From Acidobacterium sp. (GTDB taxonomy: Bacteria; Acidobacteriota; Terriglobia; Terriglobales; Acidobacteriaceae), in contig PMUI01000086.1 in assembly GCA_003166955.1 (NCBI GenBank), positions 62,001 through 126,000 of the forward strand: a DNA stretch of 64,000 bases. Reading direction: 5' to 3'. Each line of letters opens with the position of its first letter. Positions within the stretch are counted from its first letter, which is position 1. The translations under genes and the position numbers were made by a program. Under the pieces are notes generated by a model. That model made no database searches. It was not told the origin of the DNA and was given only the letters and a program-made list of their open reading frames with translations. Shown one piece after another: positions 44,493-52,465 of the stretch.

Positions 44493-45182
44493 TCACCGCA
44501 CTCCAACCGCGAGCTCCTCCTCCATTCGTTCATCCAACGGCTCAGCCTGTGCCGCGAGGACCCCCTCCCGGGTCTCTTCGTAGCGTGGGGCGAACCTGTC
44601 CGTCGTGTCGTTCTCCACGTTGCTTCGGTCCTTGTCCCAGTTCTTTTCCGAATCGCGGAAAGGCAGGGCACCGGGTTCCGGGCACCGGGCACCGGGCTCC
44701 GGGTGCAGGGCACCGCACTCCGGATTCGGCTCCGAGCTTCCAGCTTCCTGCTTCCGGCTTCCTGCTTCACGCTCCTGCCTCTCCTCACCCATCTCGTCTT
44801 CGCGCATACCCGTCCGCCTGCGGCTGCGTTCGGCGTTCGCCGCCCTCACCCTCTCCATTTGCATAGTGTGGGCGAGGCGGCAGCCCTCCAGCAGCAGGCT
44901 TCCGTTCTTCAGCGCAATGGTCCCCTGGGCCACGGCGCGCAGGGTTTCCGACAAGACCAGCACAATGGAGGCCTCGTCCTCGAGCAGGGGCACATCGATG
45001 CCCCGCCCGGCGTGCAGGAAGACGCCGTGCCGGTAACAAAACTCCTGGCTGCGAACGGCCCAGTCGCGGCACCCCTTCCCATCGGCTTTGATGTACTGGC
45101 AGCGGCGGTGCTCCGGCGCCGCTCCGCCGCGGTTGGTCTGCTCGCCCTCGAAACTCGCCTGCTGGTTTTCTTCCTGACGCAT
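44493..45182 (-). CDS. Hypothetical protein with Cys/His N-terminal motif and repeat-derived insertion
   Basis: A 229-residue protein. The N-terminal third has RRCQYIKADGKGCRDW and EFCYRHGVFL, a C-x8-C...C-x2-H arrangement that could bind zinc. An Ala/Leu-rich helix (SIVLVLSETLRAVAQGTIAL) follows. Residues of about 133-178 (EREAGSRKQEAGS, PEPGARCPEPGALPF) are encoded by a GGGCACCGGGCTCC-like low-complexity tract of the kind normally found between genes, so this part is probably inserted. No known family was recognised beyond acidobacterial hypotheticals. Confidence 0.65.
   Translation of the reverse strand: MRQEENQQASFEGEQTNRGGAAPEHRRCQYIKADGKGCRDWAVRSQEFCYRHGVFLHAGRGIDVPLLEDEASIVLVLSETLRAVAQGTIALKNGSLLLEGCRLAHTMQMERVRAANAERSRRRTGMREDEMGEERQEREAGSRKQEAGSSEPNPECGALHPEPGARCPEPGALPFRDSEKNWDKDRSNVENDTTDRFAPRYEETREGVLAAQAEPLDERMEEELAVGVR
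44655..44790. repeat. Low-complexity GGGCACCGGG/CTTCCTGCTT repeat tract inside a gene
   Basis: Short imperfect units (CACCGGGTTCCGGG, CACCGGGCACCGGG, then GCTTCCTGCTTCCGG) are repeated in tandem. Comparable tracts lie between genes at 59578-59655 (GGGAGCAGGGAGCTGG) and 62476-62496 (TACAGGGTACAGGG). The unit style is the same on opposite strands, suggesting one family of spreading short repeats. Confidence 0.6.
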
Positions 45183-45272
45183 CCTTAATTCTCCGAAACT
45201 TGAAATCCCGGTTGCCCAAAATTCGTAGGCTGTAGCCTGTAGCCCGGACCCGTAACCCGACGCAGAAAAAGC

Positions 45273-45306
45273 AAAAGCCCCGTCTGCGAGGACGGAGCTT
45301 TTTTCT
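45273..45306. terminator. Bidirectional intrinsic terminator or attenuator
   Basis: AAAAGCCCCGTC (45273-45284), loop TGCGAG and GACGGAGCTTTTTT (45291-45304) pair through a GACGG/CCGTC core with AAAAGC/GCTTTT flanks (one bulged C). There are T runs on both strands. It lies 91 bp upstream of the start of the minus-strand gene at 45182, so on that strand it would act in the leader. Confidence 0.65.
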
Positions 45307-45552
45307 TTCTTTACTCTATAAGTTCAGAATATCAGGTTGAGAGAATTAAGCTGCCAAATATCTTTTGTGGTTTCGGCGCGTAAGTCATGGTAAGTCAAGG
45401 GTTATTATTTTGGACTTTTCCACAAAAGCTTGACAAATTTTCGACGTTCGGCCGGAATCGAAATTTTTCCATCAGGAAGTGACCGTGGCTTTCATGCCGG
45501 ACCACGAGAACGTATCACGGCATGACTTCGCTTAGCCTGCCGTGCGCAAGCC

Positions 45553-45625
45553 CGGAGAAGGGGGTCAGGCCCCCAGCAAGTTTTTGATTCGAAGGGGACG
45601 CCGGTGGGGAGAAGCCGTGCATGTT
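45553..45625 (-). repeat. REP-like palindromic element (second copy)
   Basis: On the minus strand the order is GTTAACATGCACGG, a CACCGGCGTCCCC block, CAAAAACTTGCTGGGGGCC and TGACCCCCTTCTCC. This mirrors the block order of the element at 34640-34703. The hairpin is GGGGG/CCCCC around TCAGG. The copies are diverged and the relation is inferred from layout. Confidence 0.35.
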
Positions 45626-45812
45626 AACTACTCGGTTAATGGGATGCGCACACTTGTTAAGAAACCTCTGATCAGGTGGCGTTTTTGACTGCCCGTACGT
45701 CGAGGCGGGGGAAAGGGAGACGGTGGCTGGAGTGAAGGCTTCCATCGATTGTTCCGTATGGCCGACTTTACGGCAAAGTGAGCCGATATAGACTCTTCGC
45801 ACGAGGCGAAAC

Positions 45813-46211
45813 ATGGCTTGGCTGCATCTCTTTGTCGCTTCCGGGTTGCCACAAAGCCGCAAACGGGTATATCGTGCCGCATTCTGGCTTTCCTTCATCT
45901 TTACGCTGGACCTTGTGCTGACGAACGCAAAACGCGCCGCAGACTGGAGCGGTCAATTGCAACCACCAGCACATTTCGTTCTCGTGTTCATCGGGATTGT
46001 TGGCCTCCTTGCCGCAGTACTCCTGTGGGTGGGGATGGTCGCGGACTGCCGGTTGAGCCAGCGACCCTTTATCACAAAGTCGGTCTGGCTCATTGCGTTG
46101 TTCGTTGGAAATATTTGGGCCGCTGAAATCTACTACCTTTTTTTCTATCCCTCCACGCAGGAAAGGTCAGTCATTGGCAAAGATGTTTCTCGGGACGCAG
46201 CGGGTGGTTAA
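45813..46211 (+). CDS. Small membrane protein, unknown
   Basis: A 132-residue protein with three hydrophobic segments: AFWLSFIFTLDLVLT (about 23-37), HFVLVFIGIVGLLAAVLLWV (about 54-73) and SVWLIALFVGNIWAAEIYYL (about 90-109). The last of these ends YYLFFY, like the second helix of PLDc_N-type domains. Codon use is less GC-rich than in neighbouring genes and it stands alone in a repeat-rich patch, which suggests recent gain. The function is unknown. Confidence 0.6.
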   Translation: MAWLHLFVASGLPQSRKRVYRAAFWLSFIFTLDLVLTNAKRAADWSGQLQPPAHFVLVFIGIVGLLAAVLLWVGMVADCRLSQRPFITKSVWLIALFVGNIWAAEIYYLFFYPSTQERSVIGKDVSRDAAGG

Positions 46212-46565
46212 CCGGCATTCCGGAAGTTTGAAGCGGACCGCAGGAGAAGAGCAACCGCAGATCCTTCGTCGCTCGCGCTCCTCAGGATGACGGCGTCAGT
46301 GGGTGGTCGAGATTTGTATCGTGTGACCGGCCAACCTGAAGTTAGTGGGCGAATCCATCTGAGGAGGGGAGCAACCGCGGATCCTTCGTCGCTGCGCTCC
46401 TCAGGATGACGGCGTCGGTGGGTGGTCGGGATTTGTATCGTGTGACGGGCATTCGGGAATAACGCTCAATGCGCTTCGTATTTTTTTCAATGGCCGCTTG
46501 ACTCGTGCCCTGATACAAAACCTAAGGGCAATTCTTTATCGAACTTCTGGAACAGGACGTTCGCG
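46212..46565. other. Gene-free region carrying a direct repeat
   Basis: No gene is seen between the small membrane protein and the end of purH. The stretch contains two copies of an 80-bp repeat (46251-46330 and 46371-46450) and then about 110 bp of T-rich sequence without clear signals. Confidence 0.6.
46251..46450. repeat. Two direct copies of an 80-bp repeat with 120-bp spacing
   Basis: Copy 1 (46251-46330) and copy 2 (46371-46450) both read GCAACCGC, GATCCTTCGTCGCT, CGCTCCTCAGGATGACGGCG, GTGGGTGGTCG and GATTTGTATCGTGTGAC with only a few substitutions and one 1-bp indel. Each contains an imperfect palindrome (ATCCT...AGGAT around CGC/GCG). This resembles widely spread intergenic repeats with the GATCCTTCGTCGC core. 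Confidence 0.85.
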
Positions 46566-48134
46566 TTAGTGGCGGAAATGCCGAATCCCGGTAAACACCA
46601 TCGCCAGCCCCAGGCGATCCGCCGCGGCGATCACGTCCTTATCCTTCACCGAACCGCCCGGCTGAATCACCGCCGTGGCTCCGGCCTGCGCCACCACCTC
46701 CAGCCCATCAGGAAACGGGAAAAACGCATCCGAGGCTGCGACGCAGCCCCTGAGCGGCAGCACCGCCTTCATGGCGCCAAAGCGTGCCGCATCCACGCGG
46801 CTCATCTGTCCCGCGCCTACGCCCAGCGTCTGCCCATCGCGCGCGTAGACAATCGCGTTCGATTTGACGTGCTTGACGACCTTCCACGCAAACAGCATCG
46901 CGTTGAGTTCTTCCTCCGTCGGAGCGCGGCGCGTGGCCACCTTCAAATCCGCAACCGAGAGCTTGAGATCGTCGGCGTCCTGCATCAGCATGCCGCCGGA
47001 AACCTGCTTGAGAGCCCGTGCGGCATTCGCCGGCTTTACGACGACCAACCGCAGATTCTTCTTCGAAGAAAATCGCACCATAGCGTCGTCGGTGAAGCCC
47101 GGCGCCGCGATCGCCTCCACAAACAGCGCCGCCATCTCCTCCGCGGTGTCGCCATTCACCTCCTGGTTGACCCCGATCACGCCGCCATACGCCGACACCG
47201 GATCGGCGACCAGCGCCTTTCGATAAGCCTCCAGCAGGTTCGAGCCCGTAGCCGCGCCGCAGGGATTTGTATGCTTGATGATCGCCACGCCCGGCTCGTC
47301 GAACTCCTGGGCCAGATCCCAGCAGGCATCGAGGTCGACGAGGTTGTTGTAGCTCAGCTCCTTGCCCTGCAGTTGCTGCGCCGCGGCAACACCGGCGCCG
47401 GAGGTATCTCGATAGAGGGCCGCGCGCTGATGGGGGTTTTCTCCGTACCGCAGCGTTTGCGCCAGCGGATAGGAGATGCGCAGCGTCTGCGGAAACTCGT
47501 CGTTGTCGCGGAGCGACAAGCCAGGCGGGGACGGCTCCAGCTTCTCCAGCGCGTTGGCAATCGTGGTGTCGTAGGTCCCGGTCGCGGCGAAAGCCCGCTG
47601 TGCCAGGCGCCAGCGCGTCTCGCGGCTCAGCATGCCGCGGTTCAGGTCCATTTCATCGGCCAGAAACTCATACTCGGCAGGCGCGGCGACCACCGCGACA
47701 TCTTCGAAGTTCTTCGCCGCAGATCGCACCATGGCCGGACCACCGATGTCGATGTTCTCGATGATATCGGCAAATTTCGCGTCCGGATTCGCCGCGGTCT
47801 TCTCGAATGCGTACAGATTCACGACGACCATGTCGATGGGCTCGATGTGGTGCGCGGCTGCCTGCTCGCGATGTTCGCGATCGCCGCGCATGTACAAGAT
47901 GCCGCCATGCACTTTCGGATGCAGCGTCTTCACGCGCCCGTCGAACATCTCTGGAAACCCGGTCAGGTCCGCGACCTCGCGCACGGTGAGCCCAGCATCG
48001 CGCAGCGCGCGCGCCGTGCCTCCCGTTGAAATCAGTTCGACGCCATGGCGTGCCAGGCATTGCGCAAGACTCACGATGCCGGTCTTATCCGTCACGCTCA
48101 GCAGCGCGCGGCCGATCTTTTTGTCACCGCTCAA
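46566..48134 (-). CDS. purH: Bifunctional AICAR formyltransferase/IMP cyclohydrolase
   Basis: Catalyses the last two steps of IMP synthesis in the cytosol. The N-terminal IMP cyclohydrolase (MGS-like) domain has [32 protein letters not shown] and [16 protein letters not shown]. The C-terminal transformylase domain has [45 protein letters not shown] and [10 protein letters not shown]-like [15 protein letters not shown] at 48134 is the likely start: GGGAG lies 8 nt before it and it gives 522 residues, the usual length. No ATG is near. It diverges from the carotenoid gene. Confidence 0.95.
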   Translation of the reverse strand: MSGDKKIGRALLSVTDKTGIVSLAQCLARHGVELISTGGTARALRDAGLTVREVADLTGFPEMFDGRVKTLHPKVHGGILYMRGDREHREQAAAHHIEPIDMVVVNLYAFEKTAANPDAKFADIIENIDIGGPAMVRSAAKNFEDVAVVAAPAEYEFLADEMDLNRGMLSRETRWRLAQRAFAATGTYDTTIANALEKLEPSPPGLSLRDNDEFPQTLRISYPLAQTLRYGENPHQRAALYRDTSGAGVAAAQQLQGKELSYNNLVDLDACWDLAQEFDEPGVAIIKHTNPCGAATGSNLLEAYRKALVADPVSAYGGVIGVNQEVNGDTAEEMAALFVEAIAAPGFTDDAMVRFSSKKNLRLVVVKPANAARALKQVSGGMLMQDADDLKLSVADLKVATRRAPTEEELNAMLFAWKVVKHVKSNAIVYARDGQTLGVGAGQMSRVDAARFGAMKAVLPLRGCVAASDAFFPFPDGLEVVAQAGATAVIQPGGSVKDKDVIAAADRLGLAMVFTGIRHFRH

Positions 48135-48238
48135 AATGATGCTCCCGAAACCAAGACCCAGTGTTGCAGGGGTTGAACAGAGAATTGTATATAACGTTGG
48201 CTCAACGGCCAGTGGACAAGCGCATCTACAATCGTCGC

Positions 48239-49150
48239 ATGGCGGAACGGCGCGCCACGCGCAGTGCACTTATAGTGTTGCTGCTCCTCTATGTCGTTGC
48301 GCGGTTGTTGCAGATTTTCCCAACCCGGGTTCCCACGCTGCTGATTGTCGTTCTTCACGTGCTGCCGCCGGCCCTCTTCGCGTTCGTTCATGGCAGGCGC
48401 GTTTACGGGCCAAGAGGGATTGCCATCTTCATGGCGCTCTGTCTCGGAATTGGCAGCCTCCTCGAAAGCCTCAGCCTGCGCACCGGATTTCCGTTCGGCC
48501 ACTACTTCTTCACCGGCGTGATGGGGCCGAAGTTGCTCCAGCTTCCCATTCCGCTGGCCCTGGCGTACGTAGGTGTGGGATACCTGGCGTGGGTCGTGGC
48601 GTCCTTCGTGGTCGCCGCGCCGCCACGCTCGCGCGCCGCGCTGTTTGTTGTGCCCTGCATCGCAGCGGTCGTAATGACCGCCTGGGATCTGGCCATGGAC
48701 CCGGTGTGGACGCACATCGATCGCGCCTGGGTTTGGCTCGACGGTGGCGGTTATTTCGGCGTCCCCTTCAGCAACTATTTCGGCTGGCTCCTCACCACCT
48801 GGCTCTTCTATCAGGCCTTCGCGCTGTGGCTGCGTCGTCAGCCTCACGCCACGGTGCAACCGCGATGGAGTCGCCTCGCCCTCCTTATGTACGGCATCAC
48901 GGCCGCCGGGAATCTGCTGTTGGCGATTCCATCCGCTGTGCCGCCGTTGTTCCCAAAAACCATCACGGACGCCGCTGGCCGCCATTGGTTCACTTCTGAC
49001 GTCATTGGGGCCTGCATCCTCGTCACCGTCTTCGTCATGGCGCCGTTCGCGCTCGTTGCCTGGGTGCGGGCCGGGTCGGCGCCCCCGCCCGAGTCCGGGC
49101 GGCGGGAACCACGCGCACAGCGCGCTTCGGATCAGGTGACCGTGGGTTAG
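48239..49150 (+). CDS. Carotenoid biosynthesis protein (DUF422, CruF-like)
   Basis: A 303-residue membrane protein with about seven helices. Family patterns include RTGFPFGHYFFTGVMGPKLL, TAWDLAMDPVWTHIDRAWVW and GGYFGVPFSNYFGW, as in PF04240 proteins that include the carotenoid 1',2'-hydratase CruF and bisanhydrobacterioruberin hydratase. It may modify the end of a C40/C50 carotenoid. No other carotenoid gene is nearby. ATG 48239 (MAERRATRSALIV) starts just before the first helix and is chosen over an upstream TTG. Confidence 0.85.
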   Translation: MAERRATRSALIVLLLLYVVARLLQIFPTRVPTLLIVVLHVLPPALFAFVHGRRVYGPRGIAIFMALCLGIGSLLESLSLRTGFPFGHYFFTGVMGPKLLQLPIPLALAYVGVGYLAWVVASFVVAAPPRSRAALFVVPCIAAVVMTAWDLAMDPVWTHIDRAWVWLDGGGYFGVPFSNYFGWLLTTWLFYQAFALWLRRQPHATVQPRWSRLALLMYGITAAGNLLLAIPSAVPPLFPKTITDAAGRHWFTSDVIGACILVTVFVMAPFALVAWVRAGSAPPPESGRREPRAQRASDQVTVG

Positions 49151-49208
49151 TCTGGCCAGCACCGATTGTTGGATTGTCAGCGCGAGGCGGGAACGGTAGG
49201 GTAGCACT

Positions 49209-50090
49209 ATGGACCCCGAACAGGGCGCGGACCGGCGCGTCACGTCACAGCCAGAGATCCTGCCGCCCGGAACGTATCCTGAGCCGCCCCAGGAGCAGCC
49301 CGAGCCGCGCGGATGGTATCCGCCGCCACAACCGGCACCGCGGCCACGCCGGCACTGGGCCTCGGCGCCGGCCACCTACACTCTGGTAGGCATCAATTGC
49401 GCCGTCTACCTGCTCACCCTGATCTTGAGCGGTTCCCTGGCCGGTCCCACCTTTCAGGACCCCTTCTCGTTCCACCTGCTCTGCAACGGGGGATTCGTGT
49501 TTCAGGGCCAGTGGTGGCTGCTGGTGACCTCGATCTTCGTGCACTTTAACTGGTGGCACATCCTGGGAAACATGTGGTGCCTGTGGAATCTGGGCCTGCT
49601 GGGCGAGCCGCTGCTGGGCGAATTCGGCATCGTGGCCGCCTATCTGCTGACCGGAGTCGCGGGCAATCTGCTCAGTGTTGCCTTCCATCCGCAGGAATAC
49701 GGCCAGCCGGGCGCGATCATGAGTGCCGGCGCGTCGGGCGCGGTCTTCGGGCTGGCGGGCGTGATCCTGATGCTGTTGCGTTCACCGTTGCTGCCCATTC
49801 CGCAGTCCGATCTGAAAAAGCTGCGGCGCAGCGTCTGGTATTTCGCCATCCTGAACTTCGTGATCGGCGCGGGCGTTTGGCTGGCGCACACCGTCATTCA
49901 GGTCGATAACCTGGCGCACCTAGGAGGCTTCCTCAGCGGCCTGGCACTCGGCATGCTGCTGGTGCCGCGTATCGGCGCACCGCGCGATCGGTTCGTCCGC
50001 CGGCGCGCTTTCGCGGTGGGCGTGATGACCTTTCTGCTGCTTCTAATTGCCTGGGGACTGCGCGCGCGCTATCAAAACGGGGGTGGATAA
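49209..50090 (+). CDS. Rhomboid family intramembrane serine protease
   Basis: A 293-residue protein. A Pro-rich cytoplasmic N-terminus of about 50 residues is followed by a six-helix rhomboid core. HILGNMWCLWNLG provides the conserved HxxxN, the nucleophile is S176 in SAGASGAVFGLAG and the catalytic His is H237 in NLAHLGGFLSG. One more helix lies at the C-terminus. It should cleave membrane proteins within the bilayer. ATG 49209 follows the carotenoid gene by 58 bp on the same strand. Confidence 0.92.
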   Translation: MDPEQGADRRVTSQPEILPPGTYPEPPQEQPEPRGWYPPPQPAPRPRRHWASAPATYTLVGINCAVYLLTLILSGSLAGPTFQDPFSFHLLCNGGFVFQGQWWLLVTSIFVHFNWWHILGNMWCLWNLGLLGEPLLGEFGIVAAYLLTGVAGNLLSVAFHPQEYGQPGAIMSAGASGAVFGLAGVILMLLRSPLLPIPQSDLKKLRRSVWYFAILNFVIGAGVWLAHTVIQVDNLAHLGGFLSGLALGMLLVPRIGAPRDRFVRRRAFAVGVMTFLLLLIAWGLRARYQNGGG

Positions 50091-50156
50091 GGCTCTCCCC
50101 AGCCTCGGAACGCCGGTCCGGAGCCTCAAGCGCGGTTTTGGGGGAATGCAGGTTGG

Positions 50157-50504
50157 CTATCGAGTCGCCGTGGCTGCAAACTTCTTGACCATCGCCAGCA
50201 GCAGCTTTCGATCGCTGTCGTTCAGATTCGTGGAATAACGCCGGATTTGCGTTAGGAAGCGGAGTTCATCGTCGGAGAGTTTCTGAGACTGGAGCTGCCG
50301 CCCCAGGGTGTCTTCAGCGAACAACTGGGCCAGAGGCAATTCGAGCGCCCCGGCGATTTTGGCAAGCGTGTCCAGCGAAGGAACTGTATGACCGTTTTCA
50401 ACCCTCGATAAATAGCAGCGAAGAAGCCCGGTGCGCTTCTCGATGTCCCCTTGAGACAGCCCTTTTTGCAGGCGGTACCCTCGAATAGTCGTTCCAATTT
50501 TCAT
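50157..50504 (-). CDS. XRE-family helix-turn-helix regulator
   Basis: A 115-residue protein. The N-terminal Cro/C1 HTH (about residues 5-62) reads IRGYRLQKGLSQGDIEKRTG and LLRCYLSRVENGHTVPSLDT; the C-terminal half (ELRFLTQIRRYSTNL, DRKLLLAMVKKFA) is helical and probably dimerises. ATG 50504 is used. An inverted repeat 43-71 bp upstream may be its own operator. Confidence 0.88.
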   Translation of the reverse strand: MKIGTTIRGYRLQKGLSQGDIEKRTGLLRCYLSRVENGHTVPSLDTLAKIAGALELPLAQLFAEDTLGRQLQSQKLSDDELRFLTQIRRYSTNLNDSDRKLLLAMVKKFAATATR

Positions 50505-50821
50505 AGTGGTGGCCTTATAGACCGCACTTTCCCCTGTTGTACTGCAAGGCAGGAATTTCAAGATATTGCCTGCCTAGTTAACACGTTCCGAGATACACAA
50601 GCAAGAAGTATTTTCCCGCCTTTGGTAACCATGGCCAGAACCAAAGATACTTACTTTGGGGCCGAATTGCACAATTTTTCATGCACTTACGGCCGCAGAA
50701 ACTCGGCGGGCTCATTTAGCATCCTGCTGGGATCGTCCAACTTTCGTGCCTACGGGCTTCCCGAAACGGGAATAACAACCCATCGCGCCCCATTACTTCT
50801 CGGATGTAACTGCCTTTCCAG
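50505..50821. other. Gene-free stretch with two inverted repeats
   Basis: 317 bp with no supported gene and lower GC than the flanks. AGGCAGG (50547-50553) and CCTGCCT (50569-50575) are inverted around 15 bp, upstream of the XRE gene. TTCCCG-AAA-CGGGAA (50758-50772) is a perfect short hairpin about 50 bp after the dienelactone hydrolase stop. It has no T run, so it is not a typical terminator. Confidence 0.5.
50547..50575. promoter_or_regulatory. Candidate XRE operator (inverted repeat)
   Basis: The arms AGGCAGG and CCTGCCT, centred 57 bp before the XRE start codon, have the size and place of an autoregulatory operator. No -35/-10 pair could be assigned with confidence. Confidence 0.3.
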
Positions 50822-51589
50822 TCATTGCCGAACTGGGTGCAGGTGGTCGGCCAGGAACTGGTGCGACCGGCTCTGCGCGTCCTTCGCGTCCTCCGGGCGA
50901 TAACCCGCAGTGTTGTTGGGGTTCTCAAAGGCGTGTCCGGCGTCCGGGTAGATCTTCAGGTCCGTGCTCTTGCCCAGAGACTGCATCGCCGCCTCAAAGG
51001 CGTGGACGTCGTCCGGGGTGATGCCCCGGTCGAGGCCGCCAAAATTGCCCAGCACCGGCGCCTGGATTTTTTCGAGCGCAGCCTTGTCAGTGGGCAGGGA
51101 CCCGTAGTTGATGACCACCGCTTTCAGACTGGGATCGGCAATCGCCAGTTGGGCCGAGTAGCCTCCGCCCATGCACCAGCCGATCGCGCCCATGCGGTGC
51201 GGATCGACGTCGGGCCGCTTCTCCAGCCACGCCACCGCCGAGGTCAGGTCGCGTACACCGCGATCCTGGGGCAGCCCGCGCATCAACTCATGCGCCATAT
51301 CGGAATCCGTCGCCACCTTGCCGCGATATAAATCCACGGCCAGCGCCACGTATCCTTCAGCGGCGAAATGCTGCGCCTGCTCTTTGATCCAATCGTTCAC
51401 CCCCCACCATTCCTGAATGACCACCACCGCCGCATGAGGCCCGGAGCCGCCCGGCAGATACAGGAGTCCCTGGGCGGTGTCGCTGCCGCTGGGAAAGGTG
51501 ACGGCCTGCATATTCGCCGGATTAGCGGCGTGCGCGAGAGACAAACCGAAAAGCACGAACAGGGTGCCTGCAAAAACCTTGCGTTTCAT
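50822..51589 (-). CDS. Exported dienelactone hydrolase family protein
   Basis: A 255-residue alpha/beta hydrolase with a signal peptide (MKRKVFAGTLFVLFGLSLAH, cleaved near AANPA). The catalytic triad is C139 in IGWCMGGGYS, D187 in FGGLDRGIT and H219 in DAGHAFEN; E60 in IQEWWGVN is the family Glu. It hydrolyses dienelactone-like cyclic esters or related substrates outside the cytoplasm. GAGGAG precedes ATG 51589, which also begins the signal peptide. Confidence 0.92.
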   Translation of the reverse strand: MKRKVFAGTLFVLFGLSLAHAANPANMQAVTFPSGSDTAQGLLYLPGGSGPHAAVVVIQEWWGVNDWIKEQAQHFAAEGYVALAVDLYRGKVATDSDMAHELMRGLPQDRGVRDLTSAVAWLEKRPDVDPHRMGAIGWCMGGGYSAQLAIADPSLKAVVINYGSLPTDKAALEKIQAPVLGNFGGLDRGITPDDVHAFEAAMQSLGKSTDLKIYPDAGHAFENPNNTAGYRPEDAKDAQSRSHQFLADHLHPVRQ

Positions 51590-51864
51590 CGTGACTCCTC
51601 CGGGCAAACCATTCATGTATCGCAGAAAAGCCGCATCCGAGGCAAGTGCGGGGCGGAGTCGACGGGAATCGACTGGCCCAGCGCATCCGCAGCCACGATT
51701 CCGCCATCGCCCTAATGGGGGCCGCCTCGTGCCGCCTGACCCGGACCCGGAAGGAACTGCAGTACGAGGGGAGGCTGGAGAACTTCAGGATGCCGCAGAT
51801 GCAGGGCTCTGGAGCAGTGGTTGGGACGGAGGGGCCGAGGTTCTGAGCGCACGGACACAGTCGA

Positions 51865-52398
51865 TCAGCGGTTGAGGGGGTATTCCTGGACCCAGTGGAA
51901 GCCTCGGCTGACGAGGAGAAATTTGTGTGGGTCGTCGAGGCGGAGCTGGATATGGGTTGGGTGGCCGTCGATGAGGCCGTCGAGGATGAGCTGATTGGGC
52001 GCGGGGCGGGCGAAGGTGAAGTTGAGTTTGACATTCGCGGCGCGGCGCTGGGTTAGCGCCAGGGTGTTCTTCTTCGTGTCTATGGTGGCGGAGTAGAACG
52101 CAGGCGTGTCGCCGCTGCCGCTGCCGGTGAAGACGAGGGGATCTTTGTGGTGGGAGATGCGGATGGCGGTGAAGGTGATGATCTGGCGCCAGGGCGGTAT
52201 CGAGGATGGGTCGGGAAGGTCGATGATGGGGATGGCGATGAGGGCGGTGATGATTTGCGAGGAAAGGCAGTAGAGGCCGAAGCAGACGAAACAGAAGCGG
52301 AAGGCGATGCAGGCGGCGAGGCTCCAGGGAGCCGTGGTGTGCTGGGTCTGGGGCGGATCGATGACGGTTGGAGAAGCCAAGGGTTCACCTGCAAGCAC
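51865..52398 (-). pseudogene. DoxX-like membrane protein with a large in-frame internal deletion
   Basis: A 177-residue frame. The N-terminal part (IAFRFCFVCFGLYCLSSQII, PDPSSIPPWRQIITFTA, PLVFTGSGSGDT) and the C-terminal part (FYSATIDTKKNTLALT, NQLILDGLIDGHPTHIQLRL, FLLVSRGFHWVQEYPLNR) match the two ends of a family of about 440-residue DoxX-like membrane proteins known from Acidobacteriota. The central membrane helices (roughly 260 residues) that normally lie between are missing, joined near 52108. The frame is still open, so a short product could be made. The family comparison is from memory. Confidence 0.55.
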
Positions 52399-52465
52399 GA
52401 GGATGGAGGAATTTGAAAATCATGCAGGAAAACGCATGGCTGCGCAAATGGATTGGGCGCGGGCG

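Larger units (their letters stand above)
45183..45812. other. Gene-free, lower-GC stretch with terminator and REP-like hairpin
   Basis: 630 bp without a convincing gene. It holds a GTAGGCTGTAGCCTGTAGCC short repeat (45225-45244), a bidirectional terminator (45273-45306), an A/T-rich stretch at about 45307-45480 and a GGGGGTCAGGCCCCC hairpin (about 45560). The minus-strand frame at 45515-45898 has no family features and is discounted. Confidence 0.5.

Noticed and set aside
45515-45898. Minus-strand frame of 127 codons in the accessory patch
   Set aside because: No hydrophobic or domain pattern, no ribosome-binding site, and it overlaps the REP-like element and the start of the membrane protein gene.
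50758-50772. TTCCCG-AAA-CGGGAA as a terminator for the dienelactone hydrolase
   Set aside because: No T run follows on either strand and the stem is only 6 bp.
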